Source of the DNA: Imbricaverruca yamaguchii
Lineage: Eukaryota; Arthropoda; Thecostraca; Neoverrucidae
Length of the DNA: 64,000 nucleotides
Direction: 5' to 3'
Assembly: GCA_034440575.1 (NCBI GenBank)
Contig: JAOTOL010001362.1
Location: 487,501-551,500, forward strand
Below the pieces are notes generated by a model, which had not been told where the DNA came from, searched no databases, and worked only from the letters and a program-made list of their open reading frames with translations. How positions within the stretch are numbered: position 1 is the stretch's first letter; each line of letters starts with the position of its first letter. The position numbers and the translations under genes are program-made. Below are positions 1 to 9,016 of this stretch, in pieces.

Positions 1-571
1 GTACTACTTTTAATTTATAACTGCACACTTGAAATATGGAAATACGTCAAGCATCACATGACTTCTTTAAAAAAAATAAACTATTTTCTGTGCTGCCAGC
101 TTGCCATCAGTGTGACTAGCAGAGTTGCTGTTTTATATACTCTTGAGGGGGCAAGTGCCCCAATGCTGGTTTTGTCCCCACCCTCACCCGCCAGAATAAT
201 TTCAACTTTTAACATGGTACGCTATGGAGTGTGATCCCCAATCCATTCGGATTCGGCTATTGCCTTCATGTATTGCACCCATCAATAACTTTCTGAAATC
301 AACACGCGTGGTGACAAGCGTGACGTACCCTGACCTACTTCCGACCTAACCGATAATTTCAAAAAGTTTAAGGGATACAGAAATCCTTAACGCCAGGTGA
401 CGTTTATGAAGAAAAACGCGAGGAAAAGTGGGGTGGATCGTAGATACGGCCCGAGCGAGGGCAGTGGCTGGTTCATCTCGGGCGCCTACCATGGACTATC
501 AAATCGGACGCCTACCATGAACGGGCATTTGGTTTTATTTCGGCTTAACGGTGCGCCGCCTGCATCGATTA
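1..571. other. No recognised feature
   Basis: AT-rich at first, then mixed composition. I see no exon, retroelement motif or regular repeat. A short open frame around 397-571 runs into the minisatellite that follows and has no recognisable domain. Confidence 0.5.
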
Positions 572-1396
572 TACACTGTCCCAGCTGCGACCGCCACCAC
601 GGTGGTGGAACTGGCGGGCAGGCGGTGGACCAAAGCCCCCGTATCGGCCGACACCAACCATGTACCTCCCTAGCTACGACCGCCATCACAGTGTTGGAAC
701 AGGCGGGCAGGCTGTGACCCAAAGCCCCGAACCGCCGGCCGCATCAGCCATGCCTCGCACCTGCTACGACCGCCATCTCGGTGGTGGAACAGGCAGTGAC
801 CCAAAACCCGCGTGTCGGCCACGACACGACCATATACCCCCCAGCTACGACCGCCATCACAGTGGTGGAACAGGTGGGCAGGCGGTGACCCAAAGCCCCC
901 GTGTCGGCCGACACCGACCATATACCACGCCCCCAGCTACGACCGCCATCACAGTGGTGGAACAGGTGGGCAGGCGGTGGACCCAAAGCCCCGTGTCGGC
1001 CGGACCGACCATACACCCCCAGAGGACCGCCATCACAGTGGTGGTTGGTTTTTGGGTTGGGGCGCATGACGCCTCGGTACCACCCCAGCCGACCGCCATC
1101 ACAGTGGTGGAACAGGTGGGCAGGCGGTGACCCAAAGCCCCGTGTCGGCCGACCGACCATGTATATCTCGGTGGTGGAACAGGCAGTGACCCAAACCCGC
1201 GTGTGGCCCGACACGACCATCTACCCCCAGCTACGACCGCCATCACAGTGGTGGAACAGGTGGGCAGGCGGTGACCCAAAGACCCCGTATCGGCCGACAC
1301 CGACCATATACCACGCCCCCAGCTACGACCGCCATCACAGTGGTGGAACAGGTGGGCAGGCGGTGACCCAAAGACCCCGTATCGGCCGACACCAGG
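572..1396. repeat. Minisatellite, about 88-bp unit, about 10 copies
   Basis: About ten imperfect copies of a 68-91 bp unit. Each holds a core near CGACCGCCATCACAGTGG, then GGCAGGCGGTGACCCAAAG, then GTGTCGGCCGACAC. Core starts fall near 588, 678, 768, 848, 939, 1024, 1090, 1158, 1235 and 1326. Two self-complementary pieces recur in the units: the CCRCCAC/GTGGTGG block and the perfect 14-bp palindrome GTGTCGGCCGACAC, so single strands could form paired hairpins. Open frames run through the array on both strands, but they follow from GC-rich repetition and have no domain. Confidence 0.9.
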
Positions 1397-2113
1397 TGCT
1401 CGAGCCCGCCGCCGCTCGTGAACACGAGCCGCGCTCCGGTGTCAGCCGGTCAGCGGTCGGTGCCAACTGCTGACCGGCGGTGTCCAGTGCAGGGCAGCCG
1501 GGCGGGCGGCCGCCGCCACGCCCCGTGACAGCACCCCGTCGGGCCGCCGTTCTCGGTACGGACCGCCCAGCCAGGGCCGCCTCGTGCTGCGCCGCCGCTG
1601 GAAACTCTGGTCCAGGAGGCCGACAGACTAACCTACTCCGAGAGATGTTCTCATCCCTCTCCGCACAAAACAGACAAATTGACTTGCAACGGAAAATTGC
1701 GACGTCTTTAACGTTGTCGCTGGATGGAGTATTGGTGGCGCTACAACCGAAGCTGAGCGATTTGAGGTGAGGGACATTCCTCCCCTGAAAACGTACCCTG
1801 CTTCGGGATATACTGTCCACAAAATGCTAGGTGAATGAAATGTTCATTGGCGTTGCTCAACAGTTGATTTCAAAGCCTGTTCTGAAACAAAACTTACAGG
1901 CAACAAGATCATATTAATATTCCAGCCAGTGTCTGATGATTATCTACTATACAAATTTGGTCTTTCACGAAACCAACCATAAATGCTGGCCAATTGCACA
2001 TGCACACTATGCGCAGAAGTTGGCCAGCCAGTTCTGCGACGGAAACATTCAACCCACGCCGTGCTGGCACCCGATACCGCCACGGAGACGAGCTCAGCTG
2101 CGTCAGCAGAATA
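1397..2113. other. GC-rich flank, then unremarkable DNA
   Basis: 1397-1640 is GC- and CpG-rich and directly abuts the minisatellite. From 1640 on the sequence is average and then AT-rich, with no recognisable gene. Confidence 0.45.
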
Positions 2114-2226
2114 GTGACGCGTCTTATCTCGCTCCCAATGGTGACGCGCCCCATCTCGCTACCAATGGCGACGCGCCCCCTCACCCCGGTGGTGACGCGT
2201 CCAACCTCGCTCCCATTTGTGACTGC
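2114..2226. repeat. 27-bp tandem repeat, about 4 copies
   Basis: Units begin with GTGACGCG near 2114, 2141, 2168, 2192 and 2219 and contain a CTCGCTCCCAATG-like half. Spacing is 27, 27, 24 and 27 bp, so reading frame is kept across the array. Nothing else suggests coding. Confidence 0.8.
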
Positions 2227-2751
2227 TGTAGCTTCTAGAATAACGGGTAGGGACTACCGGTATATTCGTGGCGGTTGACGATGTTGCCGGTGGGCCAGCA
2301 TGGTATCAGTACATACGAACAGCCCACACGGGAGTATCTGGGAATGAAAAAAAGCCTTGCGCAGGCTATCAGCAGAGAATAAATATTAAATTAACGCAAA
2401 GCACAACAGTTACGCTTGGCCAACGATGACTCGTTTTCATAGCGAACCAGCAACCAATATATCAGCCTAAACTACGAAGAATACCATTACCCCAACCCAA
2501 CTCACAGACGAACTCATTCAATACCCTTCGAACAGCCAGCGTATTACAATGCTGGCTCGTTGTACAATACTGGGTCTCGTGCTACAATGCAGTGCTGCTG
2601 ACTTCCATCACTTCTCGTGCGGATAATTTCCCGGGACAAAGACCGATCGGAACATCACGACCCGATCAGGAAAAACACGGACGTCTGCTAAGCCGGCCTG
2701 CGATTTTTTTTGGCCCTCCTTATCCGAACTGTTGGACATAAAGCCAAGAAG

Positions 2752-2833
2752 TAAGCACCACCGGTTGGTTGGCTATTTGGGCTCAGGGGCGCATCGACTG
2801 CTTCGGTCGTACAGCGCCCATAAGCACCACTGG
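2752..2833 (-). mobile_element. Miniature hairpin retroposon, copy 1, with TSD
   Basis: A 56-bp insert (2765-2820) lies between two 13-bp direct repeats, TAAGCACCACCGG (2752-2764) and TAAGCACCACTGG (2821-2833), which differ at one base. Read on the minus strand the insert starts at GGGCGC, forms a 33-nt hairpin (2787-2819; outer stem GGGCGC/GCGCCC, inner stem CGAC/GTCG), then runs CTGAGCCCAAATAG and ends in CCAACCAA. Flanking duplications with a short repetitive 3' tail are the hallmark of LINE-mediated retroposition. The hairpin and tail match other copies at 2969-3029, 12282-12344 and 31053-31109. No protein is encoded. Confidence 0.75.
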
Positions 2834-2958
2834 TTCATTAGTCTGTAGACACGACATTCAGCTCGCCACCTGCACTAGCGAGCTGCCTGGCAAGGCCACC
2901 GCTGACAGTTCACCTCGGGCTGGATTTAACCGGATAAGCTGGATGGTTACAATGACTG

Positions 2959-3039
2959 GTAAAGCATCCAGTTATTTAGTCATTTGCGCTTTAGGGCGCG
3001 TCGACAACTATGGTCGTATTGCGCCCACAGTAAAGCCTC
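2959..3039 (-). mobile_element. Miniature hairpin retroposon, copy 2, with TSD
   Basis: The insert lies between GTAAAGCATC (2959-2968) and GTAAAGCCTC (3030-3039), a 10-bp duplication with one mismatch. On the minus strand the hairpin (2994-3026) has outer stem GGGCGC/GCGCCC and inner stem CGAC/GTCG, followed by TAAAGCGCAAATGA and a degenerate CTAAATAACTGG tail. It sits only 126 bp from copy 1. The tail is more decayed than in copies 1 and 3, so this is probably an older insertion. Confidence 0.65.
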
Positions 3040-5629
3040 TAAAATCTAAGTAGAGAAAATAGCACTTCGAATTCATCCTGCATGAATACTTCGTTCATCA
3101 AGTGGTCAGCCGAGATCAACGATCATTTAACCTGAACGTTTCCCACATGAGGAGACATATGAGAACAGTTCAAGGATAAAAAACAATCCTCTAGACACCT
3201 GTCCAGCGTTGCAAAAGGCCTGATTTTGAAGGAAAAAAATGCATCAAACCATTCAATTCCTTAGAAATGACCACATCCTTGTCAGTATTATGATTTAGCC
3301 TGAGGCCAATTTCATTAATGTTTTTGTGCTTACACAGTTTGCAAACAACGCTAGGTAAATCGCAAATTATGTTAGATCACATTTCGCAAAGATCTTCCTT
3401 GGTAACCACGATTAGTGTAATTCAGACAAGATTCTATGATTGTTTTACAAATGATGAGATTGTACAATGCTTTACAGTGATAAAACATCCTACATATTCC
3501 AAAATAACATAGTGCTTTTCTTTAAATGGTGAAGTGATAAAATACTGTCAAATAAATAATATAGTAAATAATTAAAACAAATGAGACCAACAATGGGAAA
3601 CATATCATTTTTGAAACAATATGGTACTCAATCTCATAAACCCTTAATCAGAAAATCAGCTGGGCTCGGAATGTAAACAAACAAACCGGCATTCCATCGC
3701 AATCGTCACACCTCGAAATTGGCACTGGCAGTGGAAGCATGACGACTGATGTGAGAACAGACTTGAACCGCTGAAATTCATAAAAACAGAACAAGTATGG
3801 AAGCACCCTATACCCGAATTCATCGGCACATATGTTCATTCATTTTGTTATGACTGGCAATACTCAACGTCAACATTAACACAAACTAGAACATGTAAAA
3901 CATGTAGAACATGTAGAACAATATAACCTAGCACACGCGATGTATGTGCCACGATTGTTCACAATCCACAACCTTTGTGAAATACAAATTATGGAATGAC
4001 ACACATTTTTCAATAGTTCGTGAATAGCAGGCCATGTATTATGCGATTGTGCAGTTTTGTTAGCTCATGACGTAAGTGAAATGCCATCTTTACCAATAAC
4101 AACATAAACGGTGTATTCACATCAAATTCTGTGCGAATACACAGCTTGTGATGTTCGTGAAATTGTCCTCTGACATTTATTAAAATGAATGAACTAACGC
4201 ATCTTGTGTAACTTCAAGGTAAAATACTCTTCTTGAGATCATGATGCCAAAAGCATGAAGCAAAAATGAATGAAAAGCAATTTTCTGAGAAAATTGCAAA
4301 CAAAAAGGCCTACTTACATTTTGACATCGTGGTACTGGACTCGGTAGGAGCAGCATGTAACTTTACCCACCAGCCTATCCTGCGCTTAGACAAACACTGC
4401 CTAGTTGTTAGTTCATTTTCAGTCGAAATAACAACCTCATGTTATTGTACTATCACTTGCCACGGCGGCTTCGGTGATAGCTCAGAATGGCGCATGCGTA
4501 ATCGCTGCTCAACCAGATTGCATGAACGTGAATATATCTAGATGGACCTGGTGAGCAAAACCATCAGATAAAAGCCGATCATGATACGCAAAATTAACAT
4601 GGAACCATAATGCAAGCCTTTATTCTTTCACAATTTCTTGCTCTGTGAAAGGTGAAAGAATGTCAGAGCTAACCAACTGACCCAGTAGACCGCAAATGCA
4701 TGTATATTTTCAAGTGTGACTAAATTTTTCCTGCCTTCTTGTTATGCAAAAATAACGGAATTAACTCTTGTATTTGACATGCCTGTCCAAGCTATTTTGC
4801 TTATTTTATTTTAAAAATTATAGCATAATAAATCATAAATATATCCGAGAAGGGTGCTTTCAGGAAAATGATTTTCAATGTGACTTCAGCTAATCTGAAG
4901 AGCATGCTGCATATTATAAAGATCATCATTCCCTCTTACCAAATCTTCTGCGAAAAATTTATCATCAGCTATACACCATGGCAGAAAGCTGCCTTGCGAC
5001 CATTTCTAGTGATCAGAATAGAAATCCAGTGTCTCAGCAGGATGGCATTCAGTGTCTCAGCAGGGCAAGGTAAAAATCTCCCATGTGAATATTTCACCCA
5101 GTTGATACCCCCCACCCCCACCCCCACACACCTATGACGACAGGGAACGTGACACACCAGGCTGTAGTAAGTAAAATGATATGTTGGAAGTATTCTGGTA
5201 TAGTTTTCAAGACTTCACGAAATGTAGGCAGTTTGGGAGATGGCACGAGCCTGACTGCCCTGAATAAGAAAGCTAACAACTGTAATGAAATTAATAACAA
5301 GCAATCGAAGCAAATAAAATACTGGGTACCATAACAACAAACAAGTTTGATTATCCACAGCTGAACTTGCTAAAGCCACCATGGACGTACACAAAAGATA
5401 ACAAAATGAATGCAGCAAGCTAAAAAAAGATAGTTATCACAGATGACCAGCTACTTGGCAACACATTAATGAGTAAAGGCGTCATGTAGAGGCCTCCGTC
5501 TGAAAGACGTTGAAATATGATTTGACTGTGCACATCGACAGAATCTGTGATCTGCACTGTTGAGAGAATAGCTCAGGACCTGGCGTCCGCGAAGTCAGAT
5601 TCCAGGAGTGCCGACACCCACTGGTGGTC
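3040..5629. other. AT-rich DNA, presumed intron 3' of the Src SH2 exon
   Basis: This lies downstream of the SH2 exon on the gene's minus strand, and a kinase-domain exon would be expected here or beyond the left edge. I looked for glycine-loop, HRD and DFG-type sequence in the minus frames and found none. Small features only: a three-fold GTAGAACAT-like repeat at 3893-3921 and a CCCCCACC run near 5107-5127. The rest is AT-rich and featureless by eye. Confidence 0.5.
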
Positions 5630-6160
5630 TCGAACTGCCGCCGGGATTCTGACGGGCACCGACTTGAACTCCTGGTGAGATTCCACTAAAGGTCACCTGT
5701 ACACAGAACTGCCGCCGGGATACCGACGGGCACCGACTTGAACTCCTGGTGAGATTCCACTAAAGGTACTGTAACAGAACTGCCGCGGGACCGACGGACA
5801 CCGACTTGAACTCCTGGTGAGATTCCACTAAAGGTCACCTGTACACAGAACTGCCGCCGGGACACCGACGGACACCGACTTGAACTCCTGGTGAGATTCC
5901 ACTAAAGGTCACCTGTACACAGAACTGCCGCCGGGATACCGACGGGCACCGACTTGAACTCCTGGTGAGATTCCACTAAAGGTCACCTGTACACAGAACT
6001 GCCGCCGGGATACCGACGGACACCGACTTGAACTCCTGGTGAGATTCCACTAAAGGTCACCGACACGAACTGCCGGGCCGACGGACACCGACTTGAACTC
6101 CTGGTGAGATTCCACTAAAGGTCGCCTGTACACAGAACTGCCGGTGGGACACCGACGGGC
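5630..6160. repeat. 74-bp minisatellite beside the Src SH2 exon
   Basis: About eight copies of a 68-74 bp unit, with the GAACTGCCG start near 5633, 5706, 5778, 5849, 5923, 5997, 6065 and 6137. The unit contains CACCGACTTGAACTCCTGG and GATTCCACTAAAGGTCACC. On the gene's minus strand most units contain TGTGTACAGGTGACC, which looks like the real exon end TGTGTGCAG followed by GTCAGTGCCCGTCGG at 6167. The array starts within about 10 bp of that splice donor, so it lies in the intron and repeats a donor-like sequence. Confidence 0.9.
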
Positions 6161-6166
6161 ACTGAC

Positions 6167-6452
6167 CTGCACACAGGGCTTGCGCAGGTTGACGCAGAGC
6201 CCGTCGGCGTCGCGGCTGTAGTGCTCCACCAGGTCGGGCAGGGTGCGGAAGGTGGTGCGCCGCGCGATGAAGAAGCCGCCCTCGTCCAGCTGCCGGATCC
6301 GGTAGTGCTTGACCGTGTCGCCGTCGCGCACCGACAGCGAGTAGTCGTTGCGGCGCGACTCGGAGTCGCGGATCAGGAACGCGCCGTGCTCGTTCTCGGG
6401 CAGCAGCAGCTTCTTCTCGGCCTCGATGCGCTTGATCTTGCCGTTGTACCAG
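6167..6452 (-). CDS. Src42A: Src42A-type tyrosine kinase, SH2 exon
   Basis: A 286-bp internal exon encoding an SH2 domain. It begins with W-Y-N-G-K-I-K-R-I-E-A-E-K, includes the phosphotyrosine pocket GAFLIRDSES (the Arg of the FLVRES motif is present), then NDYSLSVRDGDTVKHYRI and RQLDEGGFFIARRTTF, and ends at KPCVQ. The acceptor is CTCCACAG before 6452 and the donor is GTCAGT at 6161-6166. The first base completes the proline codon split at the end of the upstream exon (phase 2), and the exon ends on a whole codon (phase 0). The domain binds phosphotyrosine, including the inhibitory C-terminal tyrosine of Src kinases. GC at third positions is much higher than in the SH3 exon. The kinase domain is not in this window. 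The symbol rests on similarity to arthropod Src42A. Confidence 0.93.
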
Positions 6453-8582
6453 CTGTGGAGATTTCGTGCGCGTGGTCATGTCGCGCGACAGTCACCCTGC
6501 CATGACGTAACTTAGCACATATCTCACCCCATCCACCACTAATTAGAACTATAAAAACAAGATTTGTCTGGCAAGAAAGTGATCCACTCTATTTTTAAAT
6601 AGTCAACAACAGACTTCCCACAACATCAGCAGGTAGCTTATTCCATTGATTGATAACCCTCTGATAGAAGACCTGTTGTTGCTTGACTGTCCTAAACTTG
6701 AACTTGCTAACCTGAATTGATGACCCCTATGTGATACTCTAAATAGAAAGGCATCATTCAGATCTACCTGACCTATAGTATATTTTAATTGTATCACCCT
6801 TTAATCATATATACTTGAGTGAGTACAAGTGGGGCTGCACATAGGCTTCCTCACACTCATAGTAATGTTATTAAGCAATCTGATAACATTGTTTTTCTGC
6901 TTTAGGACCATTTGAACCTCACATACTGAAGTCTCTTTCCTCTTCAATAACATCCAATGCCCTACCTCTATTGTAAATCTGAAAGTCTCACCACCAGCCT
7001 CAGATGTATATCTTTACATTTTTTTCACAGTTAAAAGACATCTGACATTGATTGGCCCACTTGCATAGGTCCCCATCTAATTCAACATTACTAGATTGAT
7101 AACTACTGTTAGCCACTACTACCATCCTGATATAATCGCAAGTTTCACAACCATATTCCTCAGGCCAACCTCAATGCGATTCACAATGATGATAGAGAGA
7201 AGTGGCCCTAGGACAGAGCTCTGTGGCACTTCAATCAGAACATCATTCCATTCAGATTTATATCCATTTAATACCACCCCTTGTTTCTATCACCTTAGCC
7301 TTGCTTCAATCCAAACTTGAGTAGTTGAAGTGCCCAAAAGCTTAAATAACTAACTAACAATTCAAGCTTGAATTTTCCATCAATCCCATACTGCCCTGGT
7401 TTATGAATAATATGCCTGCATGGAACTTGATCAAAAGCTTTGCTAACATCCAAGTATGCAACACCCATCCTCCTATTATCTACTACTTTAGCCACATACT
7501 CCATGAACTATAATAAGTTAGTTGAATGAGATCTTCACATTCCAACTTCATCTTGAGCATTGCATAAAAGGTTGTACCTATATGTCCTGAGCCTGAACAT
7601 TCTGTTTGACCAGTTTCTCCAGCACCTTGCTAATTATTGAGGTCAAACTGACTGGCCTGTAGTTTCCTACACACTTCATGCTCCCCTTTTGAAAATTGGT
7701 AATACATTGCATTTCTCAAAACTCAAAACCAAGTTATTTTGGTATTATTTTGATGTAAGATGTTCACAAGACAAGCCATACACCCATTTTGCCTCAATAA
7801 TTGAAACAAAGTGGTTGAGCTTGGCTGGGCAAGGTTAGTTCATGTCCATTATGTTTGAGAATGTTCTAAAAATATTTTAAAGAATTTCAAACAAGATTGA
7901 ATGTTTCTTTTCTTTAAAAGCAGGTTATGTTGGTTAGGGTTAGGTTTGGTTAGATTTTTATTGATTTTTGTTTAATGGCTTAAATTTTTTCATGTTTTTT
8001 TTCTCCAGTGAGATTAAATTAGGTTGGCTAGGTCATGTTGCATTTCTATTATATTTTGTATGCATTACTTTTATTATATTGCCTAAATTAAAACCCATGG
8101 CTGGTGTTACTTTACTCACCAACTGAAAAGTAAGCATTTCCACAGGAAATGAGTGGACTCATGACCTTAGTCACATCCACAAATATCACATTGGATGGAT
8201 AAATCCCAATAATTCTTATGACATCCTAAAGCACAAACATATTGTTCACTTTTTAGTAAGCAGACCATTTAAGCAGATATAAAAATTCTGGCCTGAACTG
8301 CACATATTGAAAGGTCATTATTTCCAAAAGAAATTAGTATCAATTTTATTGAAATCACATGAAGCCCTATAAAAACATACTGACCCAAAATTGGCCCAGG
8401 GGTTTCTTCTATACATTTCCAAATAATAGCAGCTTCTAAAATATAATTGTACAACTGAACATTTATGTGGCATGGTAAACATTCCAAAAGTTCACAAAAT
8501 CTTGGACAAAAAAATATACACACTAACTATGAAACAGCATTCAAATGAAAATATAATTAAAAGAACAGAAAATGAAACTTAC
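6453..8582 (-). other. Src42A: Src intron between SH3 and SH2 exons
   Basis: A 2,130-bp GT-AG intron. The donor GTAAGT is at 8577-8582 (minus strand) and the acceptor AG is at 6453-6454. The splice joins two bases of a proline codon to one base of the next exon. Much of it (about 6560-7715) is a decayed non-LTR retrotransposon in the same orientation as the gene. The remainder is AT-rich, with scattered GGTTAGG-like words near 7925-8030. Confidence 0.88.
6560..7715 (-). mobile_element. Decayed non-LTR retrotransposon (CR1/L2-like RT fragment)
   Basis: Minus-strand translation, with frameshifts and stops, gives reverse-transcriptase pieces in the expected order. VGNYRPVSLTSIISKVLEK is near 7600-7680, a YLDVSKAFDQVP-like block (RT palm) near 7430-7475, VPQSSVLGPLLSIIIVN near 7195-7255, and a LCKWANQCQMSF-like block near 7030-7075. 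The C-terminal block WNKLPADVV is near 6620-6660. The stretch between is shortened. The same family occurs at 14370-15130 and 16133-16450. This is an old, dead copy inside the Src intron. Confidence 0.85.
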
Positions 8583-9016
8583 GGTTCTGCTTCAATTGAC
8601 TTGAGCTTTGCCACATAGTTAGATGGTATGTAGCCTTCTTGATGAGTAGTTCGACTCTTGGCATACCACCAGTCACCCTGAGTATCATTCAGTATTTCCA
8701 GATGATCTCCTTTCTTAAAGCTTAAATCCTCATTGGTCCTTGCATCGTAGTCATACAATGCTACAAATACTTTTGCATTGCATGCTGTTCCAAGATTACT
8801 ATCTGGAACTGATGGCAATGGTGCTCCATTGAGCCTCGATTCAGCTGCATATCTTCCACCAGCATCACTTTGCTGTGATGGCAATTGACTGTTTGCAGTT
8901 GAATGCTGATTGGTGACATCGAGGGCAGGATGCAGTGCATGGCGATCAGCTGGTGCCGATCCTGCAAACAGGTCTCTCTTCACAGCTCCCTTCTCCTTGC
9001 TGAAGCAGCTACCCAT
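8583..9016 (-). CDS. Src42A: Src42A-type tyrosine kinase, N-terminal and SH3 exon
   Basis: Coding starts at ATG 9014-9016 and runs 434 bp (144 codons plus 2 bases) to a GTAAGT donor. The product begins MGSCFSKEK: Gly2 fits N-myristoylation and Cys4 a palmitoylation site, placing the kinase at the inner plasma membrane. Residues of about 10-80 form the low-complexity unique region. An SH3 domain follows from about residue 84, with ALYDYDA, the WWYAKS tryptophan pair and YIPSNYV, and the exon closes on KLKSIEAEP. That is the SH3-SH2 linker, matching Src42A rather than Abl, Csk or Btk families. The ATG is chosen because it supplies the myristoylation glycine. A CAG 4-6 bases before the ATG could be a 5'-UTR splice acceptor, but this is uncertain. 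Confidence 0.94.

Noticed and set aside
6057..6479. A 140-codon minus-strand frame overlapping the SH2 exon
   Set aside because: It is the out-of-frame shadow of the SH2 coding frame; the real frame carries the SH2 motifs and proper splice sites.
7920..8040. TTAGGG/GGTTAGG-like words suggesting a telomeric repeat
   Set aside because: Only a few unequal words in AT-rich intron DNA; no continuous TTAGG or TTAGGG array.
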